Shown here in pieces: positions 1-11,464 of a DNA stretch of 64,000 nt (position 1 is the stretch's first letter; the number at the start of each line of letters is the position of its first letter). Made by a program: the position numbers and the translations under genes. The DNA comes from Cepaea nemoralis (taxonomy: Eukaryota > Mollusca > Gastropoda > Stylommatophora > Helicidae). Below the pieces are notes generated by a model. The model saw nothing but the letters and a program-made list of their open reading frames with translations, ran no database searches and was not told the origin of the DNA. The stretch lies in the NCBI GenBank assembly GCA_014155875.1, contig JACEFZ010011063.1, forward strand, positions 874,501 through 938,500, written 5' to 3'.

Positions 1-81
1 CGGAAAGAGACCGAGCCATATGGGATAAAACCCAGTGAAATGAAGTCGACCCTGTCGACTCTTAAGCGACTTTTTTTTAAG
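1..81 (+). repeat. SINE-like tail (family 2)
   Basis: This stretch closely matches 35813-35885: both have a short block around TGGGATAAAA, then GAAATCGACC or GAAGTCGACC with CTGTCGA, then TTAAGCGA and a T-run. At 35.6 kb the same block is the 3' part of a longer unit with a Pol III B-box-like GGTTCGATTCC, so I infer a tRNA-related SINE cut by the window edge. In both places it is joined directly to a LINE C-terminal fragment. Confidence 0.5.
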
Positions 82-560
82 TCACTATCATTGAATGTAA
101 GAAAGAGAGTGCTGAAGTGCTATATAGAACCAGCTTTCCTATACGGCAATGAATCTTGGAATGTAAATGAACAAATTAGGAAAAACTTGGAAGCAACAGA
201 GATGCCGTCCCTGAGACAAATATTGCGAATTCCTTGGACTGTTAGAGTAACTAACAACGACTTCCTAAAAGAGGCTAATGAAACTAGAACACTTATATAC
301 AACAATAAGTAAGAGACCAACAGCTTTCTCAAGTGATAAGAAGAGAGGCATAGGAGAACATCGTGACAACTGGCATAATCGAGGGGAAGAGCGGCAGATA
401 ACCAAGAGAAATGATGCTGGATGGATTGAGACTGTGGCATAGAGGAATATCATCAGCAGAGTTGATCCAGAACACCAATGGACCGAGATCTGTGGAGAGA
501 CATGAACGCCTACGCCAGCTGGTAGGACACTTGATGATGATGAATTTCATGTAGAGTTCG
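82..560 (+). pseudogene. LINE reverse-transcriptase C-terminal fragment (RTE-like), 5'-truncated
   Basis: Positions 40-312 stay open. From about residue 20 they read as the post-RT region of a LINE: a VRKRVLKCYIEP block, an FLYGNESW block (the LYG-E-W motif of many LINE C-termini) and a TVRVTNNDFL block. After the stop near 310 the similarity continues in shifted frames to about 560, ending in a short TGATGATGATG tail. A sister copy lies at 35886-36720. RT and endonuclease parts are absent, so this is a dead 5'-truncated insertion. The clade is my inference from the C-terminal motifs only. Confidence 0.6.
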
Positions 561-573
561 TGTAGTTGTATCG

Positions 574-580
574 GTGTGTG

Positions 581-632
<52 letters not shown>
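574..632 (+). repeat. (TG)n microsatellite
   Basis: Nearly pure TG dinucleotide run of about 55 bp. Confidence 0.95.
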
Positions 633-634
<2 letters not shown>

Positions 635-1458
635 TGGGGTTGTGCCCTGAATGAGGACTTTGGTCGCAACGTCCATGTCGTTACTAGTGATCGTATCGGT
701 AGTTACTGTCTAGGTCTCGTGTGTTGGTGATTCAATCACTGTACCCCGTGTGGAGCGGAGGATCAAGTCCTGGTGATTGACAGAGCATAGCTAGTGCACG
801 GGTTTGAACTGTCTGGGAGACAACCAGCTCATACAAGCTGACCACTTCGCTGGAGTCTCAAACATCTGGCAGTCATATCACTAGCTGGCAACTCTAACTC
901 TCCACCAGGGGTGGTGTGTGTGTATTTGTGAGTAAGCGTGTGTGTGTGTGCGCGCGCGCCTGTGCGGGCGTGGGATGGACGTCACTCGGTGATATTTTCA
1001 TGTAAAAAACGGTAAATGTTTTCTGGGAACGGCGCAAGCTGCTGACGAAAGAGAAGTGAGCTGAGCAAATAAGGGAAATGAGATCTTGTCAGTGGACATG
1101 TGTATCACATGATCAGACATACAACAGCCGGCCAATCACAGAGCAGCCTCTCCAAATCTTGCACGTGCGACAATCTCATACGGCGGTTCCTCCTCCTCCC
1201 TGACCCGATCTTGCTCTCAGAGGTGTAGGACACCCTCAACCGTGTCACAAGTGGCCCCAAAACTGGGTTCTGGCGGTCTGGAGATGATGTACAAACTGCC
1301 GGAATACCACGGAAGCTATTTGTTTGACGAGTTCGTGAAATTCTCCTGGAATTTTCTTTATGATCACAACTATGGCGATGATCGGGAAGTGGATAGACAA
1401 ATATGTAACTAGATAGCTCCATTCTTCTCTTTTATTGTTAAATATATGTTTACACACA
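633..1458. other. Intergenic or 3' flank, no recognised feature
   Basis: No convincing coding region or RNA gene. A GGTTTGAACTG block near 801 resembles a Pol III B box, but I see no matching A box or repeat copy. A short TG/CG-rich patch sits at 918-965. The region lies downstream of the terminal exon of the minus-strand receptor gene and could hold its 3' UTR or flank. Confidence 0.4.
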
Positions 1459-1460
1459 TT

Positions 1461-1515
<55 letters not shown>
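1459..1515 (+). repeat. (CA)n microsatellite
   Basis: CA dinucleotide run with a few interruptions. Open frames across it on the minus strand are artefacts. Confidence 0.95.
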
Positions 1516-1522
<7 letters not shown>

Positions 1523-1984
1523 TGAAAATCACGATTAAACGTGATCGTTAAAAATTAGTTGTGCAGGACGCTGCAGCCAACTCCAGCATTAATTGGCTGT
1601 CTGTGATTTACTAGTCAATTTAATTCAGTAGTTTGCCATTGCTTTCTGAAAGGTCGATGTAAGATCATCAAGATCAACGCAAACAGGGCCGCTGCCAGTA
1701 TCCGGCCGCTGATGTGGCACCCAGAAGGAAACTAACCTGGACCCAAGCTAGAGTGGCTCGCAGGAAAAGTCTTGGGAGATAAAAGCCACCGGCATGCTGT
1801 TGATGGCTTCACACCAGGAATGAATATCAGTCTGTGAACATGTGTGTCTGGCAGCATGTATCCGTGAACTCATAAGGCCTTTGAAAGGAGCTCTACTGGT
1901 GAACGTAGAGTTGCCTGGAAGATCACAGACAGCCTAGAGGATGGGCTGAGTGCAAGGTCCTGGACTGGGCGTGAAATTGTAAAC
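1516..1984. other. No recognised feature
   Basis: Unique-looking sequence between a CA microsatellite and a minisatellite. I see no coding signal on either strand. Confidence 0.4.
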
Positions 1985-2425
1985 ACCTACTGTATCAGAT
2001 ATAAGACACACTGTCTCAGATATAAGACAACCTGTCTCATATATAAGACACGCTGTCTCGATATAAGACATGGTGTCTCAGATATAACACAATTACTGTC
2101 TCAGATATAAAACACACTGTCTCAGATATAAGACACACTGTCTCAGATATAAGACACGCTGTCTCAGATATAAGACACACTGTCTCAGATATACAACAGC
2201 GGACGATACAATATGTTTAGGAATTTAAATATATGTCTATCTGAGATATAAGAACACTGTCTCAGATATGAGACACACTGTCTCATATATAAGACAGACT
2301 GTCAGAGATGTAAGACACACTGTCTCTGATATAAGACACACTATCTCAGATATGAAGACACCCTGTCTCTGATATAAGACACACTATCTCAGATATAAGA
2401 CACGCTGTCTCAGATATAAGACAGC
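1985..2425 (+). repeat. Minisatellite, about 20-bp unit
   Basis: Degenerate tandem repeats of a unit built on CTGTCTCAGATATAAGACAC, with indels and one non-repeat gap around 2190-2240. Confidence 0.9.
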
Positions 2426-2429
2426 AGAC

Positions 2430-3200
2430 GATACTACGTGACGTCAGACCCACACTAAGTGATGTCAGACCTACACCAAGTGATGTCAGACCCACACTAA
2501 GTGACGTCAGACCCACAATATGTAACGTCAGACCCACAATACGTGGCGTCAGACCCACAATACGTGACGTCAGACCAACAGAATGTGACGTCAGACCCAC
2601 AATACATGACGACAGACCCACATACGTGACGTCAGACACACAATACGAAACGTCAGACACACAATACGTGACGTCAGACCCACAATACGAAACGTCAGAC
2701 CCACAATACGTGACGTCAGACACACAATACGTGACGTCAGACCCACAATACGAAACGTCAGACCCACGAAATGTGACGTCAGACCCACGATACATGAAGA
2801 CAGACCCACATACGTGACGTCAGACACTCAATACGTGATGTCAGACCCACAATACGTGAGTCAAAGCCACAATACGTGACGTCAGACCCACAATTCGTTA
2901 CGTCAGATCCACAATACTTGAGTCAGACCTGCAATACGTGATGGCAGACCTTCAATACGTAATGTCAAACCCACAAAGTGTGTCGTCAGACCTTCCATAC
3001 GTGACGTGAGACACGCAATATATGACTACAGTCCCACATACGTGACGTCAGACCCACAATACGTGACGTCAGACCCACAATACGTGACGTCAGAACCACA
3101 TTGTGTGATGTCAGACCCACAATACGTGACGTCAGACCCACAATACGTGACGTCAACCCACAATACGTGACATCAGACCCACATTACGTGGCGTCTCCCT
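2430..3200 (+). repeat. Minisatellite, 21-bp unit carrying TGACGTCA palindromes
   Basis: Tandem unit of about 21 bp built on GTGACGTCAGACCCACAATA. By eye about 16 units keep the full TGACGTCA palindrome, which is the consensus cAMP-response element for CREB/ATF bZIP factors. Other units carry substitutions such as AAACGTCA or TGATGTCA. Because the unit is a multiple of three, open frames run through it on both strands, but they are repetitive and not believed. Confidence 0.92.
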
Positions 3201-3224
3201 CCTTCCCCTTTCTACCCCTCTCTG

Positions 3225-3280
3225 TCTCTGTCTCTCTCTCCCTCAATCTTATTCTCCCTCTTTCTTACTCCCTCTCTTTC

Positions 3281-3365
<85 letters not shown>

Positions 3366-3371
3366 ACACAT
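3225..3371 (+). repeat. (CT)n then (CA)n compound microsatellite
   Basis: CT-rich run followed by a CA run, directly downstream of the stop codon of the terminal receptor exon, so probably in its 3' UTR or flank. Confidence 0.95.
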
Positions 3372-3413
3372 ACCGTCTGATATACTAGTTCAGACATTGA
3401 CTGTTTTCCACAT

Positions 3414-3652
3414 TTACACAATCGTGTGCCTCAGATGGAGAGAATTCAAACTTCTGGCATCATCCTCATCATCATCGCCATGGTCGTGGTGAGAAGACTC
3501 CAGGATCGTGTCTGTGTTGATGAAGACAGCCTGGCTGCCCCTTGGCCCCGATGACGTCACGTCCGACCGGTCGTGGTCTGTGGTCATCAGTGTGCACTTG
3601 GTGTCCACCGTGGAGGTGGTGGAGGGCCGAGCCTCGGTGCCCCGACGCCTCT
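3414..3652 (-). CDS. Terminal exon of CUB/LDLa receptor: cytoplasmic tail
   Basis: Minus-strand exon that opens after a good acceptor (pyrimidine-rich tract ending CCAACAG at 3653-3658) and closes with TAA at 3414-3416. It starts in phase 1, and joining it to the transmembrane exon (30145-30044) gives Lys followed by RRR, a stop-transfer cluster directly after the membrane helix. The tail is about 78 residues: Thr/Ser-rich first, then a His/Asp/Glu-rich acidic patch, ending in H-T-I-V. The last three residues fit the class I PDZ-ligand pattern (S/T-x-V). No NPxY endocytosis motif is visible. The exon assignment is inferred from phase, chemistry and splice sites, not from homology. Confidence 0.75.
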
Positions 3653-3787
3653 CTGTTGGGGGAGGAGGGTCATGACCAGGTCAACAATCTGCCAACATGT
3701 CACCGAGTCAAGGGGCATAGTCAGTCGTTACACGGACACATAGTAAGACAGAAATATAGCAAGATACAGAAGTGGCAGGAAGTCAGA

Positions 3788-3925
3788 CAGAACGAACGAA
3801 CGAACGAACGAACGAACAGACTTTATTTTCAAAGGGTAACAAATTGGGCACGCAGGCCCGTCTTACATTCGGCCCTTCCAATCACTCATCTTTCTATCAT
3901 CAACAGTGCATAGGAAAAAAACATT
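3788..3925 (-). mobile_element. 5'-truncated LINE 3' end with (GAAC)n terminus
   Basis: A (GAAC)n head followed by ACTTTATTTTCAAAGGGTAAC and about 90 bp more. It matches 36205-36340 closely and the 3' end of the CR1/Jockey-like LINE at 26650-26720. Read on the minus strand it is a LINE 3' UTR ending in a short tandem repeat, as CR1/L2-group elements often do. Confidence 0.7.
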
Positions 3926-3964
3926 GTCACATGAATTTTGTAAACATAAACAATGCATATTACT

Positions 3965-4700
3965 ATGTTATGAGACACATCCACCACCCACCCACACATC
4001 CCCCATTCACTCCAACTCCCCCACCCAACCACACACACATACAATACATTCTCCCACCCATCCACCACATCCCTACACCTACACATCTCCCCACCCACAC
4101 ACACCTCTCACCCACCACACATCCCATCCACCCACACCCCAAGCACACATACATTCAATAACCCACACATCCCCCACCTACACACATCTCCCCACCCACT
4201 CACATATCCTCTATCCGTCCCATTTCCCACCAACAATCACTCACCCAATACTCTCCTCCACCCACACAACTCCAACCACCCAGCCAAACACACATTCCTC
4301 AGCCACACACACATCTCCCCGTCAACTCACATATTCTGCACCTACCAACACACAAATTCCGCACTCACCCACATAATCTCCCATCTCCCCCAGCCCACTC
4401 ACAGATCCCGAGCCCACACCTACAAACATCCCCCACCATCTCCTAACCTGCACCCACCCACATATCCTTTACCCACCCACACATCCTTCTCCACCCACTC
4501 ACCCACAACCACCTAGACAAACACACATCCCCACCCACAAACACATCTCCCCATACACCCATACATCTCGCACGCATCCACACACACATCCCCCATCCAC
4601 CCACCCACACAATCCCACCCCGCCTACCCACGCATCCTGAGCCCACCCACACACATCACAAATCCACCCACACACACATCCCCCATCCCCCAACCTACTA
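3965..4700 (+). repeat. C/A-rich low-complexity tract
   Basis: About 730 bp of degenerate CCCACCCACACAT-type sequence with very few G residues. Open frames on both strands here are low-complexity artefacts (His/Thr/Pro or Gly/Val/Cys). Confidence 0.9.
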
Positions 4701-4711
4701 TTATGATCAAA

Positions 4712-4832
4712 CTCCCACACTTTACACACACATACAGTGACGATTGTCGTGAGCATTGTCGCAAAATTGTAAAGAAAATGGAGAAAAATTGTACATATAC
4801 ATTTTGTAACTTAAAAATTAGTGATGTAATTC

Positions 4833-4923
<91 letters not shown>

Positions 4924-5062
4924 ACTAACGCTCTCACTCACATTACAGTAATGTTATATTATACATGATAAAATCAAGTGTCATACATACAAAATGATAA
5001 TGTGAAAGATGAAAATACACAAAAAATATGGAATGGCATGTTACAGGACATGCGAGCACCTC

Positions 5063-5148
<86 letters not shown>

Positions 5149-5442
5149 GGCACACACACATTCCCCCCCCCCCACACACACACACATATCCCTCACATAC
5201 AAACCCATACATACATCCTCACATCTAGACAAATACATGATGCCTCACATGATCACTGAAACTAATAAGAACAAACTCCCACACTTTACACACAATTGAG
5301 ACACTGACGATTGTCGTGAGAATTCTCGCAATTGCAAGAAGTGGAGAAAAAATTTTACATATACATTATGTAGCGTAAAACTTAGTGATGCAATTCAACT
5401 CTCTCTTGTTTTTTTCTCTCTCCCTCTCTCTCTCTCTCTCTT

Positions 5443-5475
<33 letters not shown>

Positions 5476-5488
5476 CGTTCTATCTCTC

Positions 5489-5560
<72 letters not shown>

Positions 5561-5699
5561 TAACTCTCTCACTCACATCACAGTAATGTTATATTATACA
5601 TGATAAAATCAAGTGGCATACAGAATGATAAGATGAGAATTAAAAAAAGAAAAAAAATATGGAATGGCATGTTACAGGACAATACATGCGTGGGCTCAA

Positions 5700-5770
<71 letters not shown>

Positions 5771-5965
5771 TTAAATACGCACACTCTCACACTCATTCAC
5801 TCTCTCTCTCTCACTTACACTCACTAACTCTCTCACTTGCTTTACAGTAATTTACATGAATTCATTTTATGCATGTTAAAATCAAGTGCATCAAAATAAT
5901 AATATGAAAAAAATGAGAATACACAAAACATATTGATCAGCATGTTAGATGACATGCGTGCGCTC

Positions 5966-6055
<90 letters not shown>

Positions 6056-6070
6056 TGTACATACACACAC
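4712..6070 (+). repeat. Composite tandem repeat: (CT)n blocks alternating with two unique units
   Basis: Two unit types alternate with (CT)n runs. Unit B (CACTTTACACAC, a CGATTGTCGTGAG block, then TGATGTAATTCAA or TGATGCAATTCAA) is at about 4714-4836 and 5280-5399. Unit A (ATGTTATATTATACATGATAAAATCAAGTG through GGCATGTTACAGGACATGCG) is at about 4951-5066, 5585-5702 and, more diverged, 5850-5968. Each unit is followed by a CT run of about 60-90 bp. Confidence 0.85.
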
Positions 6071-6790
6071 CCACACACATCATACCCACGCAATAACACA
6101 CCTGCACACATCCATATACTTACTCACACGTACTCACATAACACCCGAATATACACTCCCTCGCATACACTGCATGCATGCACACTTAAACATACAAAGA
6201 TATACAATACATACACGAGCACACACACACACACACTCATCCATACACACATACATACACGCACATGCATATAAACGCATATAAACACATGAACGCACAC
6301 CTTAACACACGTACAGACATACACACAGAGGCACACACAGATACACACATGTACACACATATACACCCATACACACATCCAGACATGCACACACATACAT
6401 CAAACTTTCTCATGCACTCTCTCATTCACCCACGCTCTCTCTTTTACACACTCACTCGCTCTCACACTCACTCATTCGCGCACATACACGCATACCCACA
6501 AATTCTCTCTCACTCACTCACGCTCCCTTACTCACTCATTTACTCGATGACTCTCTAACTCACACTCACTCACTAACTTTCACACTCTATCACACAGACA
6601 GGCAGACACACAACACACCCACTCTCTCAGATTCACTCATTCTCTAACTAAATCTCTCACACATATGTCCACACACTCACTCGCTTTTACACTCACTCAG
6701 GCTCACGCGCATGCATACTCTCTCACTCTCACTCATACTAATTCTTCCACTCACACTCTTTCTCACTCACTTTCTCACCCATTGTCTCGT
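6040..6790 (+). repeat. (CA)n/(CT)n-derived degenerate simple repeat
   Basis: Decayed CA, CT, ACTC and ATAC repeats. It continues the composite array above and runs up to the 3' end of the interrupted LINE. No coding signal. Confidence 0.85.
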
Positions 6791-6799
6791 TCACACACA

Positions 6800-7459
6800 T
6801 ACAATGAAGAATGATAGTGGAAAAATTATACTAGTAGGTGACTTATGGAGGCATATAGTCGGTATGAAGTAAGTATTGAAAGAGTTTTCGGTTGAATGTG
6901 TAGGGACTCATTGGTGTTTTCAGTTCTGGTGGAAGGCTATTCCACAAGTGAGCACCAGAATATGCGAAACACGTTTTGTATAAGTCCAATCTAGGCTTAG
7001 GAAGCTGTAATAAATTTAAGCGCTTACTGTTCATTGCATTAGATTGAATTAACGGTAGAAGATACTCTGGGGTATTTTCAGATATAATTTTATTCACTAA
7101 TTTGGCTTTGTTAAAAAGGAAGCGCTTTTGAAGTGGTAGAAGTCTTAGATGGCTGTATAATTTATTACTTTCAACGTGCTTTATGCTAGAAACTAGACGT
7201 ATAGCGCGGTTTTGAAGCGAACACAATCGTTTCATATTAGATTTAGGGCAGCCATCCCAGACTGTGGAACAATAATCGAGAGGTGATTGGATATAGGATG
7301 CATAGAATATTTTACGTGTGCTTTCATCCAAAAAGTGTTGAATTTTAGCAAGTTGGTAAACTTTTTGTGCTATTCTCTTGGTAAGGGCGTGAACATGAGG
7401 GCTCCAGTTTAAATGTCTGTCAATTAAAAGACCTAATGTTTTATGTTCATTTACATTAA
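6800..7459 (-). pseudogene. CR1/Jockey-like LINE A, 3' segment
   Basis: The frame from 7331 to 6843 reads as the C-terminal region after RT: a YASYIQSPLDYCSTVWDG block, an LQNRAIRLV block, KLYSHLRLLPL, and LWNSLPPEL close to the end. It is the continuation of the LINE ORF at 26013-23798. Across the gap the reading frame resumes (the upstream part ends in PIIN, this part starts V-NEHKTLGLLID). The two halves were separated by insertion of the LTR element at 7460-23797. It lies in the last intron of the minus-strand receptor gene, in the same orientation. Confidence 0.85.
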
Positions 7460-8002
7460 TGTGAACGCCTGATGCGTCACAAAAGGGGATAACAAGGCAC
7501 TAGATAGTGATGTCACCAAAACCAGTAGTGGAATTTGGAAGTATCTAAGTTCATCGGCCAAGATATTTTTAAACAGCTTGAAAGGTCAAGCTCTGAACCC
7601 GAATTGTTTCGGTTTCCTAAAACTCGACCTCAACTTTCGTTGTTCTGTAGCTTTCTCAGGGTCGGGGAATGCCAGATGTAATGTATACTTTAGGTTCGAG
7701 CTGTCAGAAAACAACACAGGCCACATAGTTTATAGGTGCATTCGAGATCTGAAATAAACGAAGGCTGTCTAGAGACCAAAAGAGGTACCGTAGGCTGGTA
7801 GATTTATGGCAGTGGGAACGTGCTTGAGCTGAGAAATCTAATACAAGGACCATGAACTTCAGAGACAATGTAGATTTGGGTTAAAGATATGATGGTAGTA
7901 TGCAAATTAAGCAGAGTACGCGAGGTACTGATTGGGTAGTCTTTCACGAGGTGAGAGAAGCCTGGTCACGTGATTCGAGAAAGGCGCCAACTCAAGAGGT
8001 GA

Positions 8003-8008
8003 TATATA
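8003..8008 (+). promoter_or_regulatory. Candidate TATA box of LARD LTR
   Basis: GATATATACG context with an initiator-like TCAGTTTAG about 18-25 bp downstream. The same block is present in the right LTR at about 14096-14125. Function is inferred from position only. Confidence 0.4.
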
Positions 8009-8578
8009 CGTTGGATCCAGTCAGTTTAGACAGTGTGGAACGAGCAAGAGTGCGGTAGCAACAGGGCCGGGGGCTGGGCTATCGCCCAGCCCAGGAGGAA
8101 GTGTGAGTTTGGAACTCCAGCAATGGTGATGTGTATATACCAGGCTGTTTAGTGTCCAAGAAGATGGAGAGGCAGTAGTAAAGACGGAAAAGATGCACAT
8201 ATCACAGTTTCGTCTAGACTGCCGAAGAAACGCAGGTTGGTCAAGGATCTGTGAACCATTTATTCCAGATAGATAAATCTGATGGAGTGGAACGCAAATT
8301 CCGAGGATCACAAAATGACGTGCAAGCCATTTGAGAAGGACTGTTGGCTAAAGAAGAGCACTCAGTAGTTGCAGATGATGGCTAACGTCAGATAGGACAA
8401 CCACTAGCCAGACTGCGATCGGAATCACACGGGAGACACTGCGGTTGGAACCACACAGGAGACTAATGTCAAATACCACTGGAGACCGGTGGTGGGATCC
8501 ACGGCAAACGAGGTTGAAGAGAGCAATCGTATTTCAAATATGGAACCCAGAAGGACAACGGGACGACAGAAGAAGAAT

Positions 8579-10398
8579 GTAAGTTGACATAAGACTTAGA
8601 CCTAATTAGTTTAATTGTATATTATAATCAGGTACCTTAGTTTAGAGAACTATAGCAAACTACCGTAGGTGAACTTACCGCGTAATCATGAACGACCGAC
8701 AAATGTCAGGACTGAGTGCAGCGACCTGCAAAGGGTCCAACCTAACTAGCTAGCTAATTATAATAGCAGTCTAAACAAGGAAGCGTTGAAAAACTACAGA
8801 GCGTTAACCCGCTAAAGGAACCACGGCCCGACAAGGAGCAGGAATTGGATGCGACGTCCTGCAAATGACGTATATTTAAATGGCTGGTCTATAGTGTTGG
8901 GAGTCATATTAATCGGTTAGATGGGCAGAGTGTGGATAAACTATATATGTGCAGGTAAATTAAGTAATTAGACTAAAAGATTAATGCTAACTAGGCGGGT
9001 CAACACGGCATGTAAATACGCAGAGATGGCAGTATTGCAAGGATATAAACACAGCGACCAAACACAGCAGACGGCAGAAGAAGGTAGCAAGGCACTAGCG
9101 ATCACTAGGTCAACCAGACAATAGGTGAGATCGTCGGCCGGAGACGGGACGGACACAGGAAGGAATGTTGTCTTTTGTTCGCTGGACATAGGTGAAAGGA
9201 GGTCACGCTTCTGCTGTTGTGTCGTTAAGTTGGCCTGGCGGGGTACAGGCAACGAGTTCAAATCTTCGGGTAAATGGTTAAATACTTAATGTTGGCTCTA
9301 GGCGGCGCGTCGGGAAATAGGCGATAATAATATTAATTAAACATAAGTGTTCACAATAAGGTTCTTAATTTATGTTAGGGCTAAGATATACTAATACTAG
9401 TATAGATAAAGAAGCGATAGATGTTAAGGACTTTGTAGGGAGTGAAAGACTAAGGTTTATTCTCACATAAAACTCACGGGTATTGTTTTATATCTCAGGC
9501 AGTGCCTGGGTAAAATGGAGTTGCCCAAGCATACCGGGCATACTTGACTAAACAGATATTCATCTGAACAAAATAATCCCTGGGTATATGGATTGATGGA
9601 TCGATCTATGGATCAATGGGTATTTGGGCTGAATATATGGACCACTAAAAGCCTACGGAAAGATAGTTACGAAACAAAGGCCAAGATTAGTGTTTTAGCT
9701 AAAATAAGAAGTTCCTGTTGGGTGTAAGTAACATCTATATGTACAGGAATATGTGTTGGTGTAGTTTAATTATTAATGGCCAGCTGAGTTCACTTAAAAT
9801 GGGGTAAATCAGGTGTTATGCTGCTAAATAAACCTCGGAAGTGCCTTTGAGCTGTAACTATAGATCAATAGGGTGTGTTATGTGTAGATAGCCTCTAAAT
9901 GTGGACAGATATGTAGTTTAATAATTGGTAGCTGGTGCAGTATTCTCATCATAAGGCTGCATGAGTATTCTCTGACATATTGAATGCTGGGTTTGGCCAC
10001 CATGAGAAATAATATGCTGTTAGTTATTCTGACCATTTATTGATTTGCTACCATTCTATTGACATGTCATGTTATATGTAAAAACTGTGTGGGTAGGTTC
10101 AAATAATGTTGTCTCATTGAGGCCATGTATACAGCATGTGACTGGCTGTCACACGCATCATGATATTGTTGTTGTGTCACTTGATGTTGAGATGTGATGT
10201 TCAACTGTCCCCATGTATGTTGCTGGTGCAGGGCTTAACTTGGCCAGTGTGAATAATGTGACAGACTGTGTCTGAATGAGTGTATTGGTATATTATTAAT
10301 TCATAGGCAGTTATTTTATAGTTTTTAAGTTGTTGTTAATATAGTAGTAATATTTAACAGTTGTTAAATATGTTTTTGGTTGTTTACTTTGATTGCAG
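8579..10398 (+). other. Intron-like segment in the left LTR (GTAAGT...TTGCAG)
   Basis: The left LTR reads AAGAAGAAT, then GTAAGTTGAC..., ending TTTACTTTGATTGCAG, then GATGTGATTCC. The right LTR reads AAGAAGAAT directly followed by GATGTGATTCC (junction 14672/14673). The 1,820-bp extra segment therefore has a perfect metazoan donor and a good acceptor, no target-site duplication and no terminal repeats of its own. Precise intron removal through an RNA intermediate explains this better than a transposon insertion. Inside it I see no coding region; a 97-codon minus-strand frame at 9261-8968 has no recognisable content. Confidence 0.75.
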
Positions 10399-11066
10399 GA
10401 TGTGATTCCTGCCGAAGGGAACAACCCTGGGTCCTTAATTACCCCCCATTTTCCCTTACCTCACATTTTCCACCTCCCCTCCCAACTGATCCCATAGTCG
10501 AGCTTTCCATACCTTAGTTTGTTACTGCGTGGTTAAAGGTGTAGTTCCTGGTTCAACCTTTCACACTCATGTTTATACTTCTATTTTTGAAGTTGTGGTC
10601 TTGTTATAGTAATGTGTCCCAATCGGTTTGGGGACATGACTTTCACTGGCGGCATTAGGCACAATATTGGATTTGGCTGAGGCACAGGGGTTTGGTAATA
10701 TCTGGAGCTCAATCCACTGATTTTCCGCTGTGTACTACAGGGATCCATAGTGTTGTGTTGTGTGTCTCAGGATGGTAAGTCCCGTCTCCGCACTGTAAGG
10801 CTCATACTCAGATTTAGAGTTGTGTTACTTTCTATTTTCCAAGTAATGGTCTCTCTGTTGTCCAGTCCTGGTCAGCCGGCTGTATAGGTATCGTAGCAGA
10901 GTCTTAGGAGTACTCTGTAGGCTCGGCCACAACAGGCAGAGGTCTGGCTATATGCGGCAGACTGCCTATATGAATGTCAGTGATGTAGAGTGTTGATTGT
11001 CTTGTCCATAAGTAACCACACTTTGTCATCCGCATAGTTATGAATATGTGCTACAGTATTGGACAA

Positions 11067-11072
11067 AATAAA
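11067..11072 (+). terminator. Polyadenylation signal AATAAA in LARD left LTR
   Basis: GGACAAAATAAAGACTG followed within 40 bp by GT/T-rich sequence. Conserved in the right LTR at 15341-15346. Confidence 0.55.
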
Positions 11073-11449
11073 GACTGATGCGTATTGTTTTACCTTGTTT
11101 ATCTAGTCTTTGCTGTTGTATTATGTTTAGTCTTTGTTGTCCCAGTAACGTTGGTTATTGTCGGTCCCATTCATTGATGTTGTTACAGTCCTACAGTGTG
11201 ATCTTTTGTCTGGGGTATACAACAGTATACCCTCCGCTCAAAGAACTCCTGGAAATCTTCTGTCTAATTTTCTATCCCTTTCTTTTGTTAACTGGAGGGA
11301 ATATATAAGGTGCTCTTTTTCTCTTTCTTCTTATTATCTTTTCTTCTCTGGCCTACTAAAAGTCAGTGTTGCGCTTCTTTGTCTTTGAGCACCTAAGAAT
11401 AGGAAACTATGTCCTCCTATCCTTTATATTCATTTTTCCTGTTACAAAA

Positions 11450-11464
11450 TGGCGAGCCTGAGCC
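11450..11464 (+). promoter_or_regulatory. Primer-binding-site candidate of LARD
   Basis: TGGCGAGCCTGAGCC begins 3 nt after the CA end of the left LTR. The leading TGG fits the complement of a tRNA CCA end. I cannot name the tRNA. Confidence 0.5.

Larger units (their letters stand above)
7460..11446 (+). repeat. LARD left LTR, intron-containing form (3,987 bp)
   Basis: TG...CA-ended repeat, homologous to 13554-15690 plus 23762-23797. A TATATA box at 8003-8008 followed by an initiator-like TCAGTTT near 8021 suggests a start site near 8020. AATAAA at 11067-11072 followed by GT/T-rich sequence suggests 3' processing near 11090. On that reading the inserted segment 8579-10398 lies within R, the part transcribed at both ends of the genomic RNA. 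The segment 11411-11446 also supplies the empty site for the Gmr1 insertion found in the right LTR. Confidence 0.8.

Noticed and set aside
1105..1422. 105-codon minus-strand frame
   Set aside because: No domain, no repeat copy and no splice link to the receptor gene.
4943..6425. Many frames of 60-115 codons in CT and CA microsatellites
   Set aside because: Simple-repeat translations such as Ser-Leu and Thr-His runs.
8021..8311. 96-codon minus-strand frame repeated at 14115-14405
   Set aside because: Duplicate only because the LARD LTRs are duplicates; no recognisable content.
8579..10398. Transposon insertion as the explanation of the left-LTR extra segment
   Set aside because: No target duplication, no terminal repeats or tail, and the ends are exact splice consensus. 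Kept only as an alternative for testing.
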